From Microbacterium protaetiae (lineage in GTDB: Bacteria > Actinomycetota > Actinomycetes > Actinomycetales > Microbacteriaceae), in NCBI RefSeq assembly GCF_004135285.1, contig NZ_CP035494.1:2418001-2482000 (forward strand): DNA of 64,000 bases, written 5' to 3'. Each line of letters starts with the position of its first letter. The first letter of the stretch is position 1. The notes beneath the pieces are model-generated. The model was not told the origin of the DNA. It searched no databases and was given only the letters and a program-made list of their open reading frames with translations. The position numbers and the translations under genes are program-made. Shown here piece after piece: positions 16,888-25,677 of this stretch.

Positions 16888-16981
16888 AACTCATGGGATC
16901 GCTCCCATGAGTTACCAACACGTTATGCCGCTGCGGTTGATATGCGTATGGCGCGCCGGTACGTTCGATGTAAGCGCTTGC
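16888..16981 (+). promoter_or_regulatory. LacI-type operators and promoter of the sugar importer
   Basis: A perfect inverted repeat with 11-bp arms (16888-16898, 16903-16913) centres on TGGGA-TCGC-TCCCA, one base from the known CebR box TGGGAGCGCTCCCA. TTGATA (16937-16942) and TACGTT (16960-16965, 17-bp gap) can serve as promoter. A second near-palindrome, GTAAGCGCTTGC (16970-16981), with the AAGCGCTT core of LacI-family sites, lies at the expected transcript start. Regulation by a sugar-responsive LacI-family repressor is inferred; no such gene is in the window. Confidence 0.7.
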
Positions 16982-17032
16982 GCCGACGGGGATCGTGCGC
17001 ACGTGCTTTGCACCCTTAACGAGGAGGACCAC

Positions 17033-18367
17033 ATGGGCAAGTCCATTCGACGCTCGGTGATCATCCCGCTCGCACTCGCGGGCGTGGTGGGAGTCGTGCT
17101 GACCGGCTGTGCTGAGACCGGTACGGGCGGCGGCGGCAACGGAGACGATCTGAAGGGTCAGACCGTCCGGCTCTCGGGCGGCATCACCGGTTCCGAAGCC
17201 GATCTGCTGAACAAGTCGTTCGAGCAGTTCACCAAAGACACCGGCATCAAGGTCGAGTACACGGGTGACAAGAGCTTCGAAGGCAACATCGTCACCAAGG
17301 TGAAGGGTGGCTCTGCGCCGGATATCGCCATCGTTCCGCAGCCCGGTCTGCTGCAGTCGCTGATCGCCACGGGCGAGGTGCAGAAGGCCGACGACACCGT
17401 GAGCGCGAACGTCGACCAGTACTGGGGCCCGGACTGGAAGGGCTACGGCACCGCCGACGGCACTTTCTACGCCGCGCCGATGCTCGCCAACGTCAAGGGC
17501 TACGTCTGGTATTCGCCGTCGGAGTTCAAGGACTGGGGCGTGGAGGTTCCCAAGACGTGGGATGACCTGCTCGCTCTGACCAAGACGATCCAGGAGAAGA
17601 CCGGCAAGGCGCCATGGTGCGCCGGGTTCTCGTCGGGTGATGCATCCGGCTGGCCGGGCACCGACTGGATCGAAGACCTCGTGCTGCGCCAGTCGGGCCC
17701 CGATGTCTACGACCAGTGGGTCGACGGCTCGGTGAAGTTCACCGACCCGCAGATCAAGCAGGCATTCGACGCCGTGGGTGAGATCCTGCTCAACCCCGAC
17801 TACGTCAACGCCGGGTTCGGCGATGTCAAGAGCATCAACTCCACTGCCTTCGCCGATGTTGCGGCCAAGGTCGCCGACGGTACCTGCGCACTGACCCACC
17901 AGGCCTCGTTCCTCTCGTCGAACTTCCTCGACGTGAAGAACAAGGACGGCGAGGCCCCGACGATCGCGCCCGACGGTGACGTGTACGCATTCGTGCTGCC
18001 GGGTCTGAAGGAAGACGCCAGCTCGGTCGAGGGCGGTGGCGAGTTCGTCGCGCGCTTCTCTGACAGCGCTGCCGCCAAGAAGGTCCAGGAGTTCATGACC
18101 ACCCCCGACTTCGCGAATGCACGCGTCAAGCTCGGCGGTGTGATCTCGGCGAACAAGGGCGCCGACGCGACCCTGGCTTCCAGCGAGTTCCTGACCGAGG
18201 CGATGCAGCTGCTGCAGAACCCCGACACCGTCATGCGTTTCGATGCGTCTGACCTGATGCCGGCCACGGTCGGTTCGGGTTCGTTCTGGAAGGGTATGAC
18301 GAGCTGGATCGACGGTATGTCGACGGCCGACACGCTCAAGGCCATCCAGGCGGGTTACGAGAACTAG
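17033..18367 (+). CDS. Carbohydrate ABC transporter substrate-binding lipoprotein (AglE-like)
   Basis: The 444-residue family 1 solute-binding protein has a signal peptide ending in lipobox LTGC (Cys 26) and the motifs TVRLSGGITGSEADLLN, GNIVTKVKGGSAPDIAIVPQPG, and a WCAGFSSGDASGWPGTDW segment. These features and the paired permeases resemble alpha-glucoside binding proteins (AglE/GgtB). It would bind oligosaccharide outside the cell. GAGGAGGACC precedes the ATG. It is separated from the permease genes by a long hairpin that may keep its message more abundant. Confidence 0.9.
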   Translation: MGKSIRRSVIIPLALAGVVGVVLTGCAETGTGGGGNGDDLKGQTVRLSGGITGSEADLLNKSFEQFTKDTGIKVEYTGDKSFEGNIVTKVKGGSAPDIAIVPQPGLLQSLIATGEVQKADDTVSANVDQYWGPDWKGYGTADGTFYAAPMLANVKGYVWYSPSEFKDWGVEVPKTWDDLLALTKTIQEKTGKAPWCAGFSSGDASGWPGTDWIEDLVLRQSGPDVYDQWVDGSVKFTDPQIKQAFDAVGEILLNPDYVNAGFGDVKSINSTAFADVAAKVADGTCALTHQASFLSSNFLDVKNKDGEAPTIAPDGDVYAFVLPGLKEDASSVEGGGEFVARFSDSAAAKKVQEFMTTPDFANARVKLGGVISANKGADATLASSEFLTEAMQLLQNPDTVMRFDASDLMPATVGSGSFWKGMTSWIDGMSTADTLKAIQAGYEN

Positions 18368-18377
18368 CCGATTGTCA

Positions 18378-18423
18378 GTACGACAGGGTGGATGTCCTGA
18401 CCCGGACATCCACCCTGTCGTAC
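18378..18423 (+). promoter_or_regulatory. Perfect 20-bp intercistronic hairpin
   Basis: Bases 18378-18397 pair without mismatch with 18404-18423 around the loop TGACCC. It begins 10 nt after the binding-protein stop and ends 42 nt before the permease start, with no T run. Such hairpins between binding protein and permease genes commonly act as 3' stabilisers or partial terminators. Confidence 0.8.
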
Positions 18424-18465
18424 ACTCCTCCCGAGGCTTGAGGGCGCGCCCAGAAAGGCAGGAAC

Positions 18466-19782
18466 ATGGCGACCGCGATCGAGCAGGACACTTCCACCCG
18501 TCGAGGACCGCGGCTTTCGCGGACGGTCACCGGCATCATCATCCTCGTCGCCGCGATTCTCATCGTGGCTGCCTTCGTCTTCTTGATCGTGGGGGGACCT
18601 GACGAGGATGCCGTCCCCACCACCCTCGGCTTCTCGCTGAACAGCTTCTTCGTGTGGATCGGCGCGCTGCACCCGCTGCTGCAGATCCCGATCATCGTGG
18701 TGCTGTTCGCAATGGTGGTGGGCGTCATCCTGTTGCTCATCGAATACGCCCCGCGCCCCGGCCGCGGCTATTTCTGGATGCGGGTGGCGGCCTGCTTCCT
18801 GATTCCCGTGCTCGCCTTCATGGTGCTGCGGCCGTACCAGAACTCGGTCGTCTATGTCGTGGCGATCGCGCTGCTGGCCGGCGCCATCCTCTTCTTCGCC
18901 GACTACCGTGCCCGCGAAGGCGCGGGTTATGTGTTCCAGCTCATCACCTTCATGGCGCCGGCCGCGATCCTGCTTCTCACGGGTCTGGTCTACCCGGCGA
19001 TCTCGACGTTCATCCAGTCGTTCCTGGACAAGTCGGGTAAGCAGTTCGTCTGGTTCGACAACTATGTGTGGACCTTCACGAACCCCTACGGCTTCTGGTC
19101 GGTGATCAACACTCTGATCTGGGCGTTGCTGGCGCCGACCATCGCCACGGCGATCGGCCTGGTCTATGCCGCGTTCGTCGATCGGGCGCGGGGCGAGAAG
19201 TTCCTCAAGCTCTGGGTGTTCATGCCCGTGGCGATATCGTTCGTGGGCGCCGGCATCATCTGGAAGTTCGTCTACGACTACCGCCAAGGTCAACAGGTCG
19301 GTCTGCTCAACGCGATCATCACCTGGTTCGGTGGCCAGCCGGTGGGCTGGCTCGACGCACAGCCGCTGATCAACACCTTCTGCCTGCTGGCGGTGTTCAT
19401 CTGGAGCCAGACCGGGTTCGCGATGGTCATCCTCTCGGCCTCGATCAAGGCTGTTCCCGCCGACCAGCACGAGGCAGCACAGCTCGACGGGGCGAGCGCC
19501 CTGCAGCGGTTCTTCAACGTCACGATCCCCGGCATCCGCGGCTCGCTGATCGTGGTGCTGACCACTATCACCATCGCCGCGCTGAAGGTGTACGACATCG
19601 TCGCGGTCATGACCGGTGGTCGGTCGAACAGTTCGGTGCTGGGTTTCGAGATGGTCAACCAGCAGCAGCGTTTCCAGAGCTACGGACACTCGTCGGCGCT
19701 GGCGGTCGTGCTGTTCCTGTTCGTGCTGCCGCTGATCGTCTACAACGTCATCCAGATGCGCAAGCAGAAGGAGATCCGCTGA
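18466..19782 (+). CDS. Carbohydrate ABC transporter permease 1 (AglF/GgtC-like)
   Basis: The 438-residue protein is long for a MalF-type permease because an extra N-terminal hydrophobic block (about residues 20-150, four segments) precedes the transport domain. The EAA loop reads EAAQLDGASALQRFFNVTIPGI, here with the invariant Gly. A PVGWLDAQPLINTF segment resembles AglF and GgtC. It pairs with the next gene to form the channel. A site AGAAAGGCAGG lies before the ATG. Confidence 0.9.
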   Translation: MATAIEQDTSTRRGPRLSRTVTGIIILVAAILIVAAFVFLIVGGPDEDAVPTTLGFSLNSFFVWIGALHPLLQIPIIVVLFAMVVGVILLLIEYAPRPGRGYFWMRVAACFLIPVLAFMVLRPYQNSVVYVVAIALLAGAILFFADYRAREGAGYVFQLITFMAPAAILLLTGLVYPAISTFIQSFLDKSGKQFVWFDNYVWTFTNPYGFWSVINTLIWALLAPTIATAIGLVYAAFVDRARGEKFLKLWVFMPVAISFVGAGIIWKFVYDYRQGQQVGLLNAIITWFGGQPVGWLDAQPLINTFCLLAVFIWSQTGFAMVILSASIKAVPADQHEAAQLDGASALQRFFNVTIPGIRGSLIVVLTTITIAALKVYDIVAVMTGGRSNSSVLGFEMVNQQQRFQSYGHSSALAVVLFLFVLPLIVYNVIQMRKQKEIR

Positions 19783-20753
19783 TGGCCACGATCGACCTCG
19801 ACACGCATCCCGACACGGCGGCTGCCCGCACCGTCGGGCGCAGCAATCGCAAGGCCGAGCGCGACGCGCGCAACAAGCTCACCTCGCGCGGTGCCACGCT
19901 GGCGGCCGCGATCATCGCGATCGTGTGGACGATTCCGACGTTCGGCCTCTTCGTCACCTCATTCCGTCCCGGTGCCGATTCGAACACCAGTGGATGGTGG
20001 ACGTTCTTCGTCAACCCGAACTTCACGCTGCAGAACTACTTCGACGCGTTGACCGCGGGCGGTACGGCACTGACCCTGGGGCAGTCGTTCATCAACTCCC
20101 TGGGCATTGCCATCCCCGCCACAGTGATCCCGATCGCGCTGGCGGCTCTGGCCGCCTACGCGTTCGCGTGGATTCCGTTCAAGGGCCGAGGGCCGCTGTT
20201 CGTGGCGGTGTTCGCGCTGCAGATAGTGCCCATCCAGATGGCGCTGGTGCCGTTGCTGAGCCTGTTCTCACGGGGCCTGTCCATCGGCGGTGTGGGGATC
20301 TTCCCCGGCTTCACGCTGCGCGATGTCGACCACAGCTTCGCGACCGTGTGGATCGCACACGCCATCTTCGCGATGCCGCTGGCGATCTTCCTGCTGCACA
20401 ACTTCATCTCCGAGATCCCCGGCGAACTCATCGAGGCTGCGCGCGTGGACGGCGCCGGACACGGGCAGATCTTCTTCCGCATGATCATTCCGCTGGCCAT
20501 GCCGGCCATCGCCTCGTTCGCGATCTTCCAGTTCCTGTGGGTGTGGAACGACCTGCTGGTGGCGACGATCTTCGCGCCCAGCTCGTCGTTGCCGCTGACG
20601 CAGACATTGAACTCGCTGTCGGGCACCTGGGGTGATCGCTGGTACCTGCAATCGGCCGGCACCTTCATCTCGATCATCGTGCCGCTGATCGTCTTCTTCG
20701 CGCTGCAGCGGTTCTTCGTGCGGGGGCTTTTGGCCGGCGCGACGAAGGGCTGA
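19782..20753 (+). CDS. Carbohydrate ABC transporter permease 2 (AglG-like)
   Basis: The 323-residue MalG-type permease has about six transmembrane segments and the EAA loop EAARVDGAGHGQIFFRMIIP. Its start overlaps the stop of permease 1 (TGATG), so synthesis is coupled. No ATPase gene follows; the next gene is on the other strand with no gap. The importer therefore probably borrows a shared MsiK-like ATPase encoded elsewhere, as is common for actinobacterial sugar importers. Confidence 0.92.
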   Translation: MATIDLDTHPDTAAARTVGRSNRKAERDARNKLTSRGATLAAAIIAIVWTIPTFGLFVTSFRPGADSNTSGWWTFFVNPNFTLQNYFDALTAGGTALTLGQSFINSLGIAIPATVIPIALAALAAYAFAWIPFKGRGPLFVAVFALQIVPIQMALVPLLSLFSRGLSIGGVGIFPGFTLRDVDHSFATVWIAHAIFAMPLAIFLLHNFISEIPGELIEAARVDGAGHGQIFFRMIIPLAMPAIASFAIFQFLWVWNDLLVATIFAPSSSLPLTQTLNSLSGTWGDRWYLQSAGTFISIIVPLIVFFALQRFFVRGLLAGATKG

Positions 20754-21257
20754 TCAGACGCGACCCAGTTCGCGCACCGGGCGCAGTCGGAACAGGCGCA
20801 CGGTGCGGCCGGAGTCGCGTTCGTACGACCGGTAGTTCGGCCACTGCGCCTCGATGCGCACCCACGCGGCATCCCGCGCGGCGCTGTCGGCGATGCGTTC
20901 GGCATGCACGGCAAGGCGACGCCCGCGCACGACGATCTCGGCGTCGGGGTGTGCGATCAGATTGGCTGTCCAGGCGGGATGCCGCGCCCCGGCGAAGTTC
21001 GTGCCGGCAACGATCGCGCTTCCCCCGCCGTCGGGGGTGTACATGAGCTCGACGGCGCGTGGCTCGCCGCTGCGCGCGCCGATCGTGTGCAGCGTGAGGG
21101 AGGGGACGAGGATGCCGCTGATCGGCATCTTGCCCCTGCTGACCACACGGAACGCCGCTTCCAGCACCGGCATCAGGTGGCGCCCGACGCGTCGGAACAG
21201 CGCCGTCTGGGTGAGCGGGGCCAGAGTGCGGCGCACCGCCTGGCGGATCGAAGGCAT
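20754..21257 (-). CDS. Deazaflavin (F420)-dependent nitroreductase family protein (DDN-like)
   Basis: The 167-residue protein shows the DDN/FDOR-A split-barrel pattern: a basic N-terminal helix, LVPSLTLHTIGARSGEPRAVEL, the phosphate-binding YTPDGGGSAIVAGTNFAGARHPAW, then NLIAHPDAEIVVRGRRLAVHAE and a C-terminal WVRIEAQWPNYRSYERDSGR (here in parts). Relatives use F420H2 to reduce quinones or nitro compounds. CATGAT six bases before the ATG supports the start. It converges on the permease with no gap between stops. Confidence 0.85.
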   Translation of the reverse strand: MPSIRQAVRRTLAPLTQTALFRRVGRHLMPVLEAAFRVVSRGKMPISGILVPSLTLHTIGARSGEPRAVELMYTPDGGGSAIVAGTNFAGARHPAWTANLIAHPDAEIVVRGRRLAVHAERIADSAARDAAWVRIEAQWPNYRSYERDSGRTVRLFRLRPVRELGRV

Positions 21258-21308
21258 GCCGCCATCATGCCGTATCGCCGAAGACGGCGGCGTGGCTAGG
21301 CTGAGCGC

Positions 21309-23300
21309 ATGACCGAGCCGGCAGATTCCGACGTCACCGCCGCCGAGGCAGAGCTGGCTCGGCTGCGCGCCGAGGCAGAGGCGGCCGAGGCGGCACTCAA
21401 GGCCGCACAGGCCAAGGCAGCGCTGGCCGCCGCCGAAGCAGAGGCGGCGAAGGCCAAGGCTGCGGCGGGGGATGCCGCGGCCGCGCCGCGGGCGCAGGCC
21501 GCACCGCCCGCGCCCGCGGCCGCATCGTCTCCGGCGGCCGAGCCCGCCCAGCCCGCGGCCGAGGCCGCGCCGTCTCCGGCGGCCGAGCCCGCCCAAGCCG
21601 CGGCATCCGCAATTCCCGCACCCCAGCCACCCGCGGCCGCACCACCGGCATCCCCTGCTCCCGCTGCCGCGGGAGGGCCCCTCGACGCCGACGAGGTGCA
21701 GGCGATCGTCGACGGCTACACGTTCAACGCGGCCACTCTCGATCTCGGGGCGCTGGTGAACACCGACCCGGTTCCGGCCGCGCAGATTCGCATTCCCCTG
21801 GCGATGCTCAACCGTCACGGACTGGTCGCCGGTGCGACCGGCACGGGCAAGACCCGCACGCTGCAGGGTCTGGCCGAACAGCTGGCCGCCAACGGCGTGC
21901 CGGTGTTCGCTGCCGACATCAAAGGCGATCTGTCGGGAATTGCCACTCCCGGGCCGTCGAGCGACACGCTGCTCGAACGCACCCGTGGTATCGGCCAGGA
22001 CTGGACGCCGGCGGCCTCGCCGACCGAGTACTTCGCCCTGGGTGGTATCGGCAAGGGCGTGCCGGTGCGCGCGACCGTCACCGGGTTCGGTCCGCTTCTG
22101 CTCAGCAAGGTGCTGGGACTTAACCAGACGCAGGAGTCGAGTCTGGGCCTCGTGTTCCACTACGCCGACGAAGCCGGGCTCGCGCTGGTGGACCTCTCCG
22201 ACCTGCGCGCGGTGCTGACCTATCTCACCGGCGACGAGGGCAAGGCCGAGCTCAAAGGCATCGGAGGGCTGTCGGCGGCGACGGCCGGTGTGATCCTGCG
22301 CGAGCTGATCACGTTCGCCGATGCCGGCGCCGATGTGTTCTTCGGCGAGCCTGAGTTCGATGTCGCCGACTTCTTGCGCACCGCGCCCGACGGGCGGGGG
22401 ATCATCAGCCTGCTCGAGGTGCCCGGAGTCATCGACAAGCCCGAGTTGTTCTCAACCTTCTTGATGTACCTGCTGGCGGAGCTCTTCGAGATCCTCCCCG
22501 AGGTCGGCGATGCCGACAAACCGAAGCTGGTGTTCTTCTTCGACGAGGCGCATCTGCTCTTCGCCGACGCCTCGAAGGACTTCCTCGCCTCGATCACGCA
22601 GACGGTGCGACTGATCCGGTCGAAGGGTGTGGGCGTGTTCTTCGTGACGCAGACGCCGAAAGATGTCCCCTCCGATGTGCTGGGGCAGTTGGGCTCGCGC
22701 GTGCAGCACGCGCTGCGCGCGTTCACTCCCGACGACGCGAAGGCACTCAAGGCGACCGTCGGCACGTACCCGAGGTCGGGGTACGACCTGGAGCGGGTGC
22801 TGCAGGAACTGGGCACAGGTGAGGCCATCGTCACGGTGATGAGCGAGAAGGGTGCGCCCACGCCGGTGGCATGGACGCGCATGCGGGCGCCGCAGGGACT
22901 CATGGAGCCGACGCCCGACCCGCAGATCGTCGCGGCGGTGAACGCTTCGCCGCTGCTGGCGAAGTACGGCGCCGCCATCGACCGGGAGTCGGCGCGTGAG
23001 ATCCTCACCGCGAAGATGAACGCCGCCGAGCAGGCGCACGCGGCCGAGCTTGCGGCCGCCGAGAAGGCCAAGGCCGATGCGGAGTACGCGAAGCAGAAGG
23101 CGGCCATGGACAAGGCCGAAGCCGCCGCGCAGAAGAAGGCGCAGGCCGAGTACGAGCGTCTGATGCGCAAGACCGCGGGCACCACGCGCACGTCACGCGC
23201 GAAGCGGTCTTCACCGTTGGAAGAGATCCTCGGTTCGAAGACCACGCAGAGTGTCGTGGGCGGCATCATCCGCGGCATCTTCGGCACCGGACGGCGGTGA
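21309..23300 (+). CDS. HerA-like ATPase (DUF853, YjgR family)
   Basis: The 663-residue protein has an Ala/Glu/Lys coiled coil (about 5-50), a Pro/Ala-rich linker (about 50-125), then a HerA/FtsK-type ATPase: Walker A GATGTGKT (175-182) and Walker B LVFFFDEAH (Asp-Glu about 412-413), with SKGVGVFFVTQTPKDVP as sensor region. A second Ala/Lys-rich coil (about 570-620) precedes the tail EEILGSKTTQSVVGGIIRGI. HerA ATPases move along DNA, but the job of the DUF853 branch is not known. TAGGCT six bases before the ATG marks a leaderless start. Confidence 0.88.
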   Translation: MTEPADSDVTAAEAELARLRAEAEAAEAALKAAQAKAALAAAEAEAAKAKAAAGDAAAAPRAQAAPPAPAAASSPAAEPAQPAAEAAPSPAAEPAQAAASAIPAPQPPAAAPPASPAPAAAGGPLDADEVQAIVDGYTFNAATLDLGALVNTDPVPAAQIRIPLAMLNRHGLVAGATGTGKTRTLQGLAEQLAANGVPVFAADIKGDLSGIATPGPSSDTLLERTRGIGQDWTPAASPTEYFALGGIGKGVPVRATVTGFGPLLLSKVLGLNQTQESSLGLVFHYADEAGLALVDLSDLRAVLTYLTGDEGKAELKGIGGLSAATAGVILRELITFADAGADVFFGEPEFDVADFLRTAPDGRGIISLLEVPGVIDKPELFSTFLMYLLAELFEILPEVGDADKPKLVFFFDEAHLLFADASKDFLASITQTVRLIRSKGVGVFFVTQTPKDVPSDVLGQLGSRVQHALRAFTPDDAKALKATVGTYPRSGYDLERVLQELGTGEAIVTVMSEKGAPTPVAWTRMRAPQGLMEPTPDPQIVAAVNASPLLAKYGAAIDRESAREILTAKMNAAEQAHAAELAAAEKAKADAEYAKQKAAMDKAEAAAQKKAQAEYERLMRKTAGTTRTSRAKRSSPLEEILGSKTTQSVVGGIIRGIFGTGRR

Positions 23301-23338
23301 TCCGCCGCGTGCGCACGCGCGCGGCATAGGCTGGTGAC

Positions 23339-23863
23339 ATGCCATACGCCGCAGCCGTGATCACCGTGTCGGACCGCTCTTCGCGGGGCGAAAGAGAAGA
23401 CCTCAGCGGACCGATCGCCGCAGCTGCGCTGCGCGAAGCGGGGTTCGTCTGCGATGAACCGGTCGTCATCCCCGACGGCGCCGACGAGGTCGAGGCGGCG
23501 CTTCGCGCGGCCCTGACCGACGGCATCCGGGTCATCGTCACCACCGGCGGCACAGGCGTCGGCCCGCGCGACGAGACGCCCGAGGGCACCGACCGTCTCG
23601 TCACCCACCGTATTCCCGGCATCGCCGAAGAGCTGCGACGGCGGGCCACCGCCGAAAAGCCGGCGGGCATGCTCTCGCGCGGCATCGCCGGCATCGCCGA
23701 GGGGGCCTTCGTGGTCAATCTGCCGGGATCGCCGGCGGCGGTGGAGGCGGGCATGCCGGTGATCATCGGGGTGGCCGCCCATGTGCTTGGTCAGCTGCAC
23801 GGGGATGACCACCGCACCGACGAGCACGGCGCACACGAGCACGGCGTGGATCGGCACCGGTGA
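23339..23863 (+). CDS. mogA: Molybdopterin adenylyltransferase family protein (MogA/MoaB)
   Basis: The 174-residue protein begins AAVITVSDRSSRGEREDLSGP and has the MPT-binding signature VIVTTGGTGVGPRDETPEGT and a LPGSPAAVE loop. It would activate molybdopterin with ATP ahead of metal insertion by MoeA. The last 20 residues form a His/Asp-rich tail (HGDDHRTDEHGAHEHG), unusual for the family and possibly metal binding. TAGGCT is six bases before the ATG. The stop overlaps the moaE start (GTGA). Confidence 0.9.
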   Translation: MPYAAAVITVSDRSSRGEREDLSGPIAAAALREAGFVCDEPVVIPDGADEVEAALRAALTDGIRVIVTTGGTGVGPRDETPEGTDRLVTHRIPGIAEELRRRATAEKPAGMLSRGIAGIAEGAFVVNLPGSPAAVEAGMPVIIGVAAHVLGQLHGDDHRTDEHGAHEHGVDRHR

Positions 23864-24286
23864 CCGTTCGCCTCGCGCAGATCAGCAGCGCGCCGCTGGA
23901 TGTGGCCGCGCACATCGCGGCGGTCGACGACCCGCGCATGGGAGCGGAGATCACGTTCGTGGGACGGGTGCGCGATCATGACCCGGATGCCGCATCCGGC
24001 GTGGTCGCCCTGGAGTATTCCTCGCATCCCGACGCCGAGAAGACCCTCGCCGAGCTTGCGGCGGCCGCTGTCGGGGGGGCATCCCGCGTTGGTGGCGGCC
24101 AGCCACCGGATCGGCCGGCTCGAGGTCGGCGACATCGCAGTGGTGGTCGTCGTGGCCGCCGAGCATCGCGGTGAGGCGTATGAGGTGAGCCGAGCGCTGA
24201 TCGAGTCGATCAAGCACAGCCTGCCGATCTGGAAGCGTCAGATCGAGGCCGACGGCACCACGAACTGGAAGGGCCTGGGCGGCTGA
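23860..24286 (+). pseudogene. moaE: Molybdopterin synthase large subunit MoaE, frameshifted
   Basis: The first part (VRLAQISSAPLDVAAHIAAV, GAEITFVGRVRDHDPDA, LEYSSHPDAEKTL) and the last part (HPALVAASHRIGRLEVGDIA, EHRGEAYEVSRALIESIK, HSLPIWKRQIEADG) together make a full MoaE of about 141 residues, but they lie in two frames. The switch falls at a run of seven G (24073-24079); with six G the frame is continuous through VGGHPALV. As read, translation ends at 24174 without the C-terminal KR residues needed for catalysis. It may be a sequencing error, a phase-variable tract, or a true mutation. Confidence 0.88.
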
Positions 24287-24427
24287 CGCGCCGTCCCCTT
24301 GCTCGGTCACCTCTCCTCGTCGTTTCTTCCCGTCGACTTCGCCGAAGAAGTTCGACTCCGCCTACCGGGCCGACGCCGTTCTGATGCTAACGTTACTTAC
24401 ACAAGATGAAATCGGAAGGAGCGTGAG

Positions 24428-25045
24428 ATGCCTCAACTCGCATCGCGTCCTGAAGATGAGGTGCGCCACGCCCTCGATGTACTCGCGGCGGCGGACCTGG
24501 CGACAATCGAGCGCGTGATGTCTTCACCGGGCACGGACGTGCCTGCAGAGTTCTTCGTCGCCGTTCGCGACACTCTCGTACACCGTCGAGCGACTGACGT
24601 GCTCGCGTCGGCCATGGGTTCGCTTGCAACAGCGGTCGACCCTGCAACGGCCCGCGCGGTCCAGGCCACCGAGAATGTGTGGCGCCAAATCGACACCGAG
24701 TTCGGGCTGCTCTCCTCGTCTGAGGTTGGTGGATTGCTGGGCGCAAGAGGCGCCAACCGAACCTACGCAGCTGACCTCCGCAAACGCGGCGAGCTGCTCG
24801 GCGCCCAGCGTAAGAACGCCTACGTCTACCCTGGCTTCCAGTTCGACCACAACGCGGGCGCAGTGCGCCCGTGGGTCACCCGGCTGCTCGAGCTTGCCGA
24901 CGAGCAGAAACGATCGGCTGCCGACGTCGTCATGTGGATGATGGCGCCGACGACATACTTCGACGGCGACCGGCCCGTGGACCACGTCGGCGACACTGAG
25001 CGGCTGCTCTCGGTCGCCAGCAGGTCCTGGGGAATCGTGTGGTGA
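24428..25045 (+). CDS. Xre/MbcA/ParS-type antitoxin of a RES toxin
   Basis: The 205-residue protein has a central helix-turn-helix-like region (LLSSSEVGGLLGARGANRTYA) and a C-terminal toxin-binding domain typical of the MbcA/ParS/Xre group (VRPWVTRLLELADEQKRSA, then ADVVMWMMAPTTYFDG). The end at SWGIVW is where such antitoxins plug the RES active site. GGAAGGAG precedes the ATG, and a TAACGTTA palindrome (24388-24395) lies upstream, a possible autoregulatory site. The stop overlaps the RES gene. The AT-richer upstream gap suggests acquisition. Confidence 0.82.
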   Translation: MPQLASRPEDEVRHALDVLAAADLATIERVMSSPGTDVPAEFFVAVRDTLVHRRATDVLASAMGSLATAVDPATARAVQATENVWRQIDTEFGLLSSSEVGGLLGARGANRTYAADLRKRGELLGAQRKNAYVYPGFQFDHNAGAVRPWVTRLLELADEQKRSAADVVMWMMAPTTYFDGDRPVDHVGDTERLLSVASRSWGIVW

Positions 25046-25677
25046 CCGGCGCAGAGATCCCCGGTCCTCCTACACCGTTCGACGCACTCACCCATGTGCT
25101 GCCCGGCGGCAGCATCCTGCATCGCGTCCACAACCAGAGGCGCGCCGGGAACATGTTCAACCCCGGGATCGGCGCGCCGACCCGTTTCGCGCCCTTCACC
25201 ACTGCTACGGGACCCGTGCCTACGCTCTACGCTGCTGCAACGCCCGAGGTGGCCGTCAGCGAGTCGATACTTCACGGCGTGCCTCTCAGCGGGGGGATCC
25301 TTCCCTACGCCAGTTATGCAGCCTTGGTGGAGACCACGCTTGAGCTGCAGCGCCCGGTACGCCTGGCGAAGCTGATGGGCGACGGGCTGCGTCGATTGGG
25401 CATCACGCCCCAGCAGCTGACCGCGACCAGCGGAGATGTCTACGACCGGACCGTGCTGTGGGCACGAGCGGCACACGAGGCTGGCTTCGATGGACTTGCC
25501 TGGATGAGCGCGCGCGACAACACCGCGGAAGCGTACGTGCTGTTCGGCGATCGCATCAGCGCCGAGGACCTCGCGGTCACCGGCGCGGGCATCGGCCCAT
25601 TCGCCAGCGGGACGGCCGGGTTCCCGTGGCTGTCCGCGTACTGCTCCAGGGTGAGGGTCGAGCTGCTGATCGCTTGA
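25042..25677 (+). CDS. RES-domain NAD+ phosphorylase toxin
   Basis: The 211-residue protein has the RES pattern: an early Arg in SILHRVHN (Arg 28), GNMFNPGIGAPTRFAPF, TLYAAATPEVAVSES with a candidate catalytic Glu (Glu 74), and a C-terminal strand pair. RES toxins such as MbcT split NAD+ and stop growth until neutralised. The GTG at 25042 forms a GTGA overlap with the antitoxin stop; GTG 25039 is an alternative. It sits in the convergence point of two molybdenum cofactor operons. Confidence 0.82.
   Translation: MTGAEIPGPPTPFDALTHVLPGGSILHRVHNQRRAGNMFNPGIGAPTRFAPFTTATGPVPTLYAAATPEVAVSESILHGVPLSGGILPYASYAALVETTLELQRPVRLAKLMGDGLRRLGITPQQLTATSGDVYDRTVLWARAAHEAGFDGLAWMSARDNTAEAYVLFGDRISAEDLAVTGAGIGPFASGTAGFPWLSAYCSRVRVELLIA

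Noticed and set aside
23860..24174. A separate short protein ending at 24174
   Set aside because: The C-terminal 30 codons are the wrong-frame reading of moaE; the true frame resumes after the G run.
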